Shown piece after piece: positions 1-6,832 of a stretch of 33,795 nucleotides of DNA (position 1 is the first letter of the stretch; the number at the start of each line of letters is the position of its first letter). Origin of the DNA: Clostridiales bacterium (GTDB lineage Bacteria > Bacillota > Clostridia > Lachnospirales > Lachnospiraceae); NCBI GenBank assembly GCA_012523775.1, contig JAAYTK010000056.1:1-33795 (forward strand), read 5' to 3'. The notes under the pieces were generated by a model, which was not told where the DNA came from, did not search any database, and saw nothing but the letters and a program-made list of their open reading frames with translations. Made by a program: the position numbers and the translations under genes.

Positions 1-20
1 GCAGCAGCATTTACAGCCAT
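1..20 (-). CDS. fliS: Flagellar export chaperone FliS, first codons only (partial)
   Basis: An ATG at 20..18 on the minus strand follows a strong ribosome binding site (AGGGAGGAAATCAC) 22 nt after the fliD stop. The six complete codons read M-A-V-N-A-A before the window ends. FliS, the chaperone that keeps flagellin soluble before export, typically begins MAxNxY-like and usually follows fliD directly, so position and start suggest fliS. Too little is visible to confirm the family. Confidence 0.55.
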
Positions 21-41
21 GTGATTTCCTCCCTGTCATAT

Positions 42-2066
42 CTAATAATTTTGATTATTGGTCATTCCTAGCATAGACATTAAAGCTGAGCTTTGTGAGT
101 TCATCCTAGCCATAGCGGTCTCCATTGCAGCGAACTGTCTATAATATTTTTCTTCTATCTCCAGCAGTCTGGATTCCATCTTTGCCAGATCTGATTTATA
201 ATTGGTTAATGTCTTAGCCATCTCTTTGTCATTGTATACCGTCAATGCACTACTAAGTGACGAGCTCTTCATTTTATCCATTAAGGCACTATAAAGATTA
301 TCCGCAAGCTTTGTCATTACCAACATGGCCTCTTCGGGATTGTTGGTTAGCGCATCCATCAGCTTATTGTCCTGACCTGCTACTTTTGCAAAGTCCTCAT
401 CACCGCTTATATGAAGAAGCCCTTTTTCCGAGTAACTTTGAGTAGTGATTCCAAAGCTGGACAATGAGTATGTCTTGCCGTTTACCGTTACGCCCTCATT
501 AAGTGTTGAACGCAGAACATTTATAAGACCACCTAAGGTATTATCTCTTCTAAGCAGGGAGTTCTTTATTTTATCCTCCCACTTTTTAATCTGTTCTTCG
601 GTCATTAATTCTCTTTCTTCATCGGTAAGAGGATCATAGCCACGGGCTGATTCGGCATTATAAGCGTCATTCATCTCTTTCAGAAGCTCATTATATGTCG
701 TAACAAAATCCTTAATCATATCATACACAGCCTCGGTATTTCCCGATACCGATATGCTGATAGTCTCATCATCCTCGGCGATCTCATTATCGAGTCCTGC
801 GGTTATGCCCTTCAATGTAAATGTCAGACCGTTAACCGAGAAATTATTGGACGAACCGGTAAGCTCGGCTTCATTATATATAACTATAGCATCAGACGCC
901 TTAACTAATACCCCTCCAAGAGGGCTGCCGCTCATCTCAACAATTCCTTCTTCATTCTTAACAATCTCACCAAGTCCCAGATTGGCAAGAATTCCTGTTT
1001 GATTGACTTGCTGATTGTTGGCATTGGCATATTCGGTAAGCAGTAAATCAAGCTCTCCCTCAGCCACTAGAAATACATTATCCTCTTCAGCTTCATTATT
1101 CTTCCATGCATCAAATTCGGCGGCTGCGGCTACTTCCGCGTCCTGTCTTAATCTGTCCTTTATAGCAGCCTGTAACACTTTATCATCTAATTCTTCGCCT
1201 TCTTCAAGGTCTTCTCTGAGTTTTTGCTCGACTTCAGGCGTCACTGCTGCTATATTGGCCTCATTAGCCATATAATCATTGATATATTTAGTCCTTACCT
1301 GCTGATGCTTAATCTCAAGAAGCTTGCCTCCGATTTCATTCTTATCTCCTGTAAGGTATGACTTAAGATATCCGTCTACTTTACTCTTGTCGGAACTGCT
1401 TAATGAATCGTAACCCAAAAAGTCACGAATAATATTCTTTTCCTGAACCTGCTCTGATGACGAGGTGGAAATCTCAAATGCATTCTCTACGCCACTGGCC
1501 TTTGAGCTTATAAATAAACGCTTCTGTCCACTGTCATAATTAGCATTTAGTCCTGCATTTTTCAATGAATTTATTAAATCACCCAGAGTTGTGCTTTCCC
1601 TGACTTCAAGACCCACTTCCTTATTAGCAGTCTTTATATGTATGGTGGTTCCCTGAGTTGCATCGAATCCAAGATCCACTAATTTAGTACTTAAGCTAAC
1701 CTGGTTTCCGTTTTTATCTGTTTCAAGCTTTGCTCCGGTGACAAATTGCGAACTGGCAAGCTGCTTAATCTTAATAAGATGGGTTCCTTCAGGGGCATTG
1801 CTCCCGGCGATTACATCTACTTTGTTTGTATTGGATGATGCCGCTTTTTTCACAGCATAACTACCCTGCATACGAAGCTTTGATAATTGATCCGTATACA
1901 AGGCATATATCTTAGCATTAAGATTGGCCCACTTTTCCTGTTTCCATTCGGTGGTAGTGATTTTATTCTGTACTCTTGTTGTCTTTAGCCTGTGTGCATC
2001 CATTAGCTTTGCAACAACGGCCTCAGTATCCATTCCGGAGATCAATCCCGATAGTCTCATTGCCAT
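42..2066 (-). CDS. fliD: Flagellar filament cap protein FliD (hook-associated protein 2)
   Basis: FliD forms the cap at the tip of the growing filament and helps flagellin subunits assemble outside the cell. The N-terminus (MRLSGLISGMDTEAVV) is the classical FliD start, and residues about 600-674 form the C-terminal helical/coiled-coil part. At 674 aa it is longer than a usual 450-550 aa FliD. Residues about 205-355 are an acidic, helix-rich stretch placed between the SSKASG...FEIS segment and the NLGLG segment, which normally lie close together; it looks like an inserted domain. The start is fixed by AGGAGGGATTAAT just upstream. It lies 11 nt after flaG and before fliS, so the three genes are probably cotranscribed from the SigD-type promoter ahead of flaG. 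Confidence 0.95.
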   Translation of the reverse strand: MAMRLSGLISGMDTEAVVAKLMDAHRLKTTRVQNKITTTEWKQEKWANLNAKIYALYTDQLSKLRMQGSYAVKKAASSNTNKVDVIAGSNAPEGTHLIKIKQLASSQFVTGAKLETDKNGNQVSLSTKLVDLGFDATQGTTIHIKTANKEVGLEVRESTTLGDLINSLKNAGLNANYDSGQKRLFISSKASGVENAFEISTSSSEQVQEKNIIRDFLGYDSLSSSDKSKVDGYLKSYLTGDKNEIGGKLLEIKHQQVRTKYINDYMANEANIAAVTPEVEQKLREDLEEGEELDDKVLQAAIKDRLRQDAEVAAAAEFDAWKNNEAEEDNVFLVAEGELDLLLTEYANANNQQVNQTGILANLGLGEIVKNEEGIVEMSGSPLGGVLVKASDAIVIYNEAELTGSSNNFSVNGLTFTLKGITAGLDNEIAEDDETISISVSGNTEAVYDMIKDFVTTYNELLKEMNDAYNAESARGYDPLTDEERELMTEEQIKKWEDKIKNSLLRRDNTLGGLINVLRSTLNEGVTVNGKTYSLSSFGITTQSYSEKGLLHISGDEDFAKVAGQDNKLMDALTNNPEEAMLVMTKLADNLYSALMDKMKSSSLSSALTVYNDKEMAKTLTNYKSDLAKMESRLLEIEEKYYRQFAAMETAMARMNSQSSALMSMLGMTNNQNY

Positions 2067-2077
2067 ATTAATCCCTC

Positions 2078-2476
2078 CTATCTTCTTTCATCAACAAGTA
2101 AGCCTGCAAGTTCCCACATTTTCTCTATCATTTCCAATGTTTTTTCTGGAGGAATCTCCCTGATAACCTCTTCTGTTTCTTTATCCAGTATTTTGATTGT
2201 CACTCTTTTAGTTTCTTCATGATATCCAAATTCACATTTTGTATTATGCTCTTTAAGTCTCCTGTTCGCTTTGGAAATCTCAGATTTTATATGACTCTCG
2301 CTGGCTGAGGCTTCTATTTCATTTTCCTTATCCGCTACAGGCTGAATATTAGGTGCCGATTGATTTCTAACCAAATCTAAGTTAACATCAGCACTTTTAG
2401 ACCCACCGGCATCATGTTTTGCTGCTGGGTTAACATTACTCTGGTATGCTGATGTTTTAACTACCTCTAAAGCCAT
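2078..2476 (-). CDS. flaG: FlaG family flagellar protein
   Basis: Small FlaG-family protein of 132 aa, usually encoded next to fliD and linked to filament length or assembly. The recognisable part is the C-terminal half: VTIKILDKETEEVIREIPPEK followed by a helix, matching the FlaG pattern of a beta hairpin plus the REIPPEx motif. The N-terminal 70 residues are low-complexity and probably disordered. The frame stays open upstream to 2602, but I place the start at 2476. That ATG has the ribosome binding site GGAGGTGTAATT, and a SigD-type promoter (2565-2591) lies inside the upstream extension. The leader has two candidate CsrA-binding hairpins. It opens the flaG-fliD-fliS group. Confidence 0.88.
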   Translation of the reverse strand: MALEVVKTSAYQSNVNPAAKHDAGGSKSADVNLDLVRNQSAPNIQPVADKENEIEASASESHIKSEISKANRRLKEHNTKCEFGYHEETKRVTIKILDKETEEVIREIPPEKTLEMIEKMWELAGLLVDERR

Positions 2477-2479
2477 AAT

Positions 2480-2495
2480 TACACCTCCATGTGTA
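2480..2495 (-). promoter_or_regulatory. Candidate CsrA-binding hairpin over the flaG Shine-Dalgarno
   Basis: The minus-strand RNA UACACAUGGAGGUGUA folds into a perfect 5-bp stem (UACAC/GUGUA) with the hexaloop AUGGAG. GGA sits in the loop and overlaps the flaG ribosome binding site. GGA in a hairpin loop at the Shine-Dalgarno sequence is the classical arrangement for CsrA repression. csrA itself is encoded 150 nt upstream. Binding is inferred, not shown. Confidence 0.55.
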
Positions 2496-2520
2496 TATAA
2501 ATAATATTTAGACAGCTTTA

Positions 2521-2536
2521 ATATCATCCTTGACAT
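2521..2536 (-). promoter_or_regulatory. Second candidate CsrA-binding hairpin in the flaG leader
   Basis: The RNA AUGUCAAGGAUGAUAU has a 6-bp stem (one G-U pair) with tetraloop AGGA. It contains CAAGGAUG, which matches the CARGGAUG core of the published CsrA SELEX consensus. Its GGA lies 41 nt from the GGA of the Shine-Dalgarno hairpin, a spacing compatible with one CsrA dimer bridging both sites. Confidence 0.5.
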
Positions 2537-2564
2537 TATAAATAAGCATATCTGTTCTTTAACT

Positions 2565-2591
2565 ATATCGGCATGATTAAAGAAAATCTTA
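2565..2591 (-). promoter_or_regulatory. SigD/FliA-type promoter of flaG-fliD-fliS
   Basis: The minus strand reads TAAG, 15 nt, GCCGATAT. The -10 element matches the Bacillus SigD consensus exactly, and the -35 matches three of four bases of TAAA. The expected start is near 2558, giving a leader of about 80 nt before the flaG ATG at 2476. Confidence 0.7.
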
Positions 2592-2623
2592 ATATCATTC
2601 AAATATATTTTACTATTAAATGG

Positions 2624-2845
2624 TTATTCGAACAACTTCTTCAATACGTCTTCATTTATATTAGTCGAAGCCGCTTCTTTATTGGATTCCAGTATCTGAA
2701 GATATAGTTCCTTACGATAGATTGGTACACTCTTAGGAGCATTTATTCCAATCTTTATTTGGTCACCCTTTATTTCTAATATTGTAATCTCAATATCATT
2801 ACCAATAATAATTGATTCATTTACTTTTCTCGATAGGGCTAACAT
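2624..2845 (-). CDS. csrA: Carbon storage regulator CsrA (translational regulator)
   Basis: CsrA is a dimeric RNA-binding protein that blocks or alters translation by binding GGA motifs; in Bacillus it represses flagellin synthesis. The 73-aa sequence starts [20 protein letters not shown] and continues [27 protein letters not shown], the full conserved CsrA core, with a short divergent tail. Its ATG overlaps the fliW stop codon (TAATG, one-base overlap), so translation of the two is probably coupled. This fits the known partner switch in which FliW binds CsrA and relieves repression. Two likely target hairpins are present in the flaG leader immediately downstream. Confidence 0.97.
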   Translation of the reverse strand: MLALSRKVNESIIIGNDIEITILEIKGDQIKIGINAPKSVPIYRKELYLQILESNKEAASTNINEDVLKKLFE

Positions 2846-3312
2846 TATTTGCCCCCCTTCTCAGCCTTTATAGCCTTCAGCTTTTCATAAAAATAGTATT
2901 TAATCTCATAATCAGAATTCTCTACGATTACCTGGCATCCCTTTTTAGTATCCGCATTAATAACAAATGGAGCTCTTAAATTTGCTGAAATCTTAGAAAC
3001 ATCACTTGGAACCGTAACGGATACGAGCACCACTAAATTCTCCGGAGTAATTTCCCCCAGTGAAGATAAAAGCTCATCCTCTACAGTTGGGTTGTAATCC
3101 GGACATATAAGAAACGGACTAATGATAGGAATTGCAAGAGCCGGCTCTTCAATGTTTTGCAGCCATGTAATGTCAGGTCTCTCTCCGCTTTCATTGTCAT
3201 AAATAATCGCATATTTTTTGCAGTCTGTAAATCCCAGAATACCTTGATCAAAGATTATTATTTTATCTTCATCAAGCTCTACTTCACCGAAGTGCTTTGT
3301 CCTTACCAGCAT
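2845..3312 (-). CDS. fliW: Flagellar assembly factor FliW (CsrA antagonist)
   Basis: FliW binds either flagellin or CsrA. When flagellin is exported, freed FliW sequesters CsrA and flagellin translation resumes. The 155-aa protein shows family hallmarks: an N-terminal [21 protein letters not shown], then the segment with [21 protein letters not shown], and a C-terminal beta/alpha part ending SDYEIKYYF. Length is normal for FliW. The start has ribosome binding site AGGGGAAACCT. A SigA-like promoter (3358-3392) lies in the 90-nt gap after flgL, so fliW-csrA can probably be expressed independently of the flgM operon. Confidence 0.95.
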   Translation of the reverse strand: MLVRTKHFGEVELDEDKIIIFDQGILGFTDCKKYAIIYDNESGERPDITWLQNIEEPALAIPIISPFLICPDYNPTVEDELLSSLGEITPENLVVLVSVTVPSDVSKISANLRAPFVINADTKKGCQVIVENSDYEIKYYFYEKLKAIKAEKGGK

Positions 3313-3357
3313 AGGTTTCCCCTTTCATTTGAACAAAATATGTTAATATATATATGT

Positions 3358-3392
3358 ATTATATCATATCTTCTGCGTATTTAACTCGTCAA
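3358..3392 (-). promoter_or_regulatory. SigA-type promoter of fliW-csrA
   Basis: The minus strand shows TTGACG, 18 nt, TATGAT. Directly behind it is an overlapping extended -10 (TGATATAAT, 3366-3358). Either could act; both place the transcript start in the flgL-fliW gap, about 40 nt before the fliW start. Confidence 0.5.
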
Positions 3393-3402
3393 CCTACTGT
3401 TT

Positions 3403-4896
3403 TTATAAGAAGTCAAGCAAGGAGTTTTTGACGACTCTGGAGGAGGCCGATAGAGATGAATTATATATCATCTGTGCAGCATAAAAATTGATAATGGTAT
3501 CAACAATATCCACATCCTCATTCTTTGACAGCAGTTCCTTAAAATCAACTCTCTGGCTGGAAAGCCTGTTCTCTGTCAATCTCAATCTGAACTGTCTGCT
3601 GCCCAAATCAGCAAGCGCCACATTAACTCTGTCCTGTTCTTTATTCGAGCTGGTAATTCCTCTCGAAAAAGCATTCTGCATGACTTCCTTTTTCAGATCA
3701 AGTTCTGTTTCAAGCTGCTCAAGCATTTTTTCATAACGGCTGACCTGTTCTTCTGTAAGATTCATATCCTCCATGCGTTTCTTTACCTCGGCTATTTTAC
3801 CCTCAGTATGTAATACGTCATCCACACAGTTTAGGATATCATCAATATCCCTGCCTATTTTATGTGATATTGCATCAGATCCTTCAGTATTTATAGTCAG
3901 TCTCTGATTAAAATTAACCTCATATTGAATTTCCTGTTTTTCCTTGGTAAAGGTTATCGCCGGTTGCTCCGGCTTGTTAACATCCGTCATAACACAGTTA
4001 AAATAATGTTCGGGTTTAAGTTCACCCTTATTGAAGGTTGTCTTCATATATGATAATTCTATATTGTCTGCTGTTCTTAATTCCTCATAAACGCTTTTGC
4101 TAAGAATTATTTCACCTGTTTCATATATGAAGTTAGCCCATCCCTCTTCGACGGCATAAGCATCAGAATCATAAGCCGAAATTATCCTTATATTCTCAAA
4201 CAACGGCTGTTCCTCTGACTCCCCACCCGTAACAGGCTTGGTATAACGGATGCTTCCTATATCAAAATTCTCCAGCTTATCATAGGACAGCTTTATTCTA
4301 TATGTGTTCTCCATCTGTGGAGGATTGCTAAAGTCTTCGCCCGGTTCATCATAAGAGATTAGTTCATAGCTGCCTGACACTCTGGAGACCATCTGTATCT
4401 GTTCGCCTGTAAAGTTCTCTGTAATATTATAGGTCAAATTGTTGGTATCTTCCATAAAGGTTAAGGAGCTGTCGGTCTTATATCCCGAAAACACATATCT
4501 TCCTGCGTAGTTTGTGTTTCCCTCCTGAAATATCTGATTCTTCATCTCCACAAGCTTTTGAACGATTGATGACCGGTCAGTCGCAGTTAATGTATCAGAG
4601 CTACCCTGAACACAAAGGGTGTTAATCTCTCTTAATAATTCATTAATTGTTGACAATGAGCTCTCCGTTACATCCATCCATGAAAATGCATCCGGAATAT
4701 TCTTTTCATAATACTGCTCAAGCTCTGTCAAATTGGTCCTTAACTTCAGAGCACGAACCGTAACAATTGGATCCTCTGATGGCCTCTGAATCTTCTTTCC
4801 GGTAGAATATTGTTCTTCAAGCTTGGATACATTTTGCTTATTCTTATTAATATTACTAAGCATATTATTAGTCATCATTCGGTTAGTAATTCTCAT
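3403..4896 (-). CDS. flgL: Flagellar hook-filament junction protein FlgL (HAP3)
   Basis: FlgL joins the hook-associated protein FlgK to the flagellin filament. The N-terminus MRITNRMMTNNMLSNINKNK with STGKKIQRPSEDPIVTVRALKLR is diagnostic for FlgL and flagellin-type D0/D1 helices. The C-terminus (LTENRLSSQRVDFKELLSKNEDVDIVDTIINF) supplies the partner helices. At 497 aa it is much longer than a roughly 300-aa Bacillus FlgL. The extra length lies in the middle (about residues 140-350), which would form the exposed variable domain. The start is set by GGAGGTGTCAT. It follows flgK by 46 nt in the flgM operon. Confidence 0.95.
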   Translation of the reverse strand: MRITNRMMTNNMLSNINKNKQNVSKLEEQYSTGKKIQRPSEDPIVTVRALKLRTNLTELEQYYEKNIPDAFSWMDVTESSLSTINELLREINTLCVQGSSDTLTATDRSSIVQKLVEMKNQIFQEGNTNYAGRYVFSGYKTDSSLTFMEDTNNLTYNITENFTGEQIQMVSRVSGSYELISYDEPGEDFSNPPQMENTYRIKLSYDKLENFDIGSIRYTKPVTGGESEEQPLFENIRIISAYDSDAYAVEEGWANFIYETGEIILSKSVYEELRTADNIELSYMKTTFNKGELKPEHYFNCVMTDVNKPEQPAITFTKEKQEIQYEVNFNQRLTINTEGSDAISHKIGRDIDDILNCVDDVLHTEGKIAEVKKRMEDMNLTEEQVSRYEKMLEQLETELDLKKEVMQNAFSRGITSSNKEQDRVNVALADLGSRQFRLRLTENRLSSQRVDFKELLSKNEDVDIVDTIINFYAAQMIYNSSLSASSRVVKNSLLDFL

Positions 4897-4942
4897 ATGA
4901 CACCTCCAATATCAGCATGACTCACGTTCATAGGATTTTTAC

Positions 4943-6799
4943 CTATACACCCATGTAGTTAATCAGCCTATCATATATCTCATCCATTACGGATATTACT
5001 TTCGCTGAAAGATTATATGCATATTGATAACGTACCAGGTTCATGGCTTCCTCATCAATATCCACTCCGGATACTGATAGCCTTTGGTTAGTAATTGCTC
5101 TAAGAATATTTTCCTGACTCTTAGTAAAATTATTTGCCTTCAGGGTATCAATTCCGATATCGGCCACCAGAGTCTTCATAAATCCTCCGGGTTCACCCTG
5201 ATCAAACATGGTCTTATCTGATTTTAATGCGATTAATGCCTCAACGACATCATTATTATCCACACCGTTAATGACATCCGTAGAAGCGGCAAATTTCGCA
5301 GGATCACTAAATAACTGACTGTTTATAGTGAAGTTTTCTGCTGTCAGAAAATAATATGATCCATATAATGGTCTGTCATCCGGTATCTCCTCATAGAAAC
5401 TGCCGGTCTGTGAATGAAAAGTGTCAAAATCATAGTAATAGTAATCATCAGACTCAGCTAAGGGACCAAAGACATACTCTCTGCCACTTACTTTATTGAT
5501 TGCACTAAAGAAATCGGCTCCGGGATTATTATCCAAATCCCTTCCGGTCCTGTGAACCTCGTTAAATGCTTTGGCATAAGTCCTAATGAACATGTTCATC
5601 TGGTCAAGGTAATAAGGGATTCCTTTATAATTTATGCTTTTACCTACAGAGGCCGTTGCTTCATATACATCTGTCATAAGAGGCCTTTCCAGTTCAAACG
5701 AATAGATAAAGGCACCTGTATCCTCGTCCCTCGTAACCTCAAAGCCGGCATATGCATAATCCTGATTTCCGATAGTTATGACTCCGGTTTCCGGTATGTT
5801 AAGCCTCTCCACTTCATTTATTGTTGTATCTGTTACTGTAATAAAGAGATCATCTATGGCGCCTGACACCTTACCCTGAAGATTATGCCTGTTGTTTCCA
5901 TCCCTTAATTCATACAGGGCTTTCAGTGACCCTCCCAAATTCTGACTACCCAGATTGAATAACTGTCCGTTAGCCCATGCTACGTCATATAATCCGTCAA
6001 TATCATTCTGATTCAGTTTCTTCTCTCTGGGAATGACCATAAGAGTGTTGAAATTACCGCCGTCCACCAGGGTCTGTCCATCCAGCTTAATAATGTAGCT
6101 GGTAATTCCTATTCCGCTTCCTACTACTTTCTCTGTAACGCTTACATTTGCCAAATATGATAAATCATCGACAAGAAGTGCTCTCTGGTCTCTAAGATCA
6201 TTGGCAGTTCCTCCGCTTACCTCCAATGTATTAATCTGCTTGGTAAGAGACGCTATCTGCTGTGCGATAGAGTTAATCTTATCTACCATGTTACGGATCT
6301 CAAAATTACACTCTTCCTGAATCTTTTTCAGATTTTCTGACATTGAGTTATAATAATCCGTTATGCTCTTACCGTAATTAATAACCTGACTTCGTATAGT
6401 CAGACTGGAGGGATAATTCGAGAGCTCCTGAAGACTGTTGTACAGAGAATCAAATGTTTTCGTAAAGCCATCTACACTAACCTCATTAAAATAATTTTCA
6501 ATTGCAGTCATATAATGAGATTTGTTGGAATATTCTCCTAAAATCGTATTGTTCTTTCTGTACTTAATGTCATAATATTCATCTCTTAACTGTGTTACTC
6601 CCGTAACGTTAACACCGGTTCCGGCCATTCCATAGGTACTGTTCATCCTAAGCGCTTTACCTGCTTTTTGCCCCATAACCTGTCTGCTATATCCCTCTGT
6701 CTCCGAGTTGGATATATTATGGGCAGTCGTATCAAGTGCAGCCTGATATGCATACAAACCGGTTTGTCCAATATGTAATCCAAAAAATGTAGATCCCAT
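4943..6799 (-). CDS. flgK: Flagellar hook-associated protein FlgK, paralogue B (HAP1)
   Basis: FlgK is the first hook-filament junction ring. The N-terminus (FGLHIGQTGLYAYQAALDTTAHNISNSETEGYSRQ) is the flagellar rod/hook-family motif. Residues about 88-250 contain the FlgK helical region (DEYYDIKYRKNN, NDLRDQRALLVDDLS). The C-terminus (VSGVDIDEEAMNLVRYQYAYNLSAKVI) pairs with it in the D0 coiled coil. At 618 aa, length is normal. A second, clearly related flgK lies immediately upstream, with a 33-nt gap between them. I cannot tell which copy is the canonical HAP1. This copy has a diverged N-terminal helix (SNSETEGYSRQ rather than ANVDTKGYVRQ) and a long variable middle. Confidence 0.93.
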   Translation of the reverse strand: MGSTFFGLHIGQTGLYAYQAALDTTAHNISNSETEGYSRQVMGQKAGKALRMNSTYGMAGTGVNVTGVTQLRDEYYDIKYRKNNTILGEYSNKSHYMTAIENYFNEVSVDGFTKTFDSLYNSLQELSNYPSSLTIRSQVINYGKSITDYYNSMSENLKKIQEECNFEIRNMVDKINSIAQQIASLTKQINTLEVSGGTANDLRDQRALLVDDLSYLANVSVTEKVVGSGIGITSYIIKLDGQTLVDGGNFNTLMVIPREKKLNQNDIDGLYDVAWANGQLFNLGSQNLGGSLKALYELRDGNNRHNLQGKVSGAIDDLFITVTDTTINEVERLNIPETGVITIGNQDYAYAGFEVTRDEDTGAFIYSFELERPLMTDVYEATASVGKSINYKGIPYYLDQMNMFIRTYAKAFNEVHRTGRDLDNNPGADFFSAINKVSGREYVFGPLAESDDYYYYDFDTFHSQTGSFYEEIPDDRPLYGSYYFLTAENFTINSQLFSDPAKFAASTDVINGVDNNDVVEALIALKSDKTMFDQGEPGGFMKTLVADIGIDTLKANNFTKSQENILRAITNQRLSVSGVDIDEEAMNLVRYQYAYNLSAKVISVMDEIYDRLINYMGV

Positions 6800-6832
6800 G
6801 GTACCTCCTTACAATCCATATGGCGAGCAGCT

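Noticed and set aside
2477-2602. N-terminal extension of flaG to 2602
   Set aside because: The SigD-type -10 and both leader hairpins lie inside it, and the ATG at 2476 has a strong ribosome binding site. The extra 42 residues do not resemble FlaG.
5157-5164. GCCGATAT on the minus strand, a SigD-like -10
   Set aside because: It is inside flgK coding sequence, no TAAA-like -35 lies at 14-16 nt, and no gene start follows.
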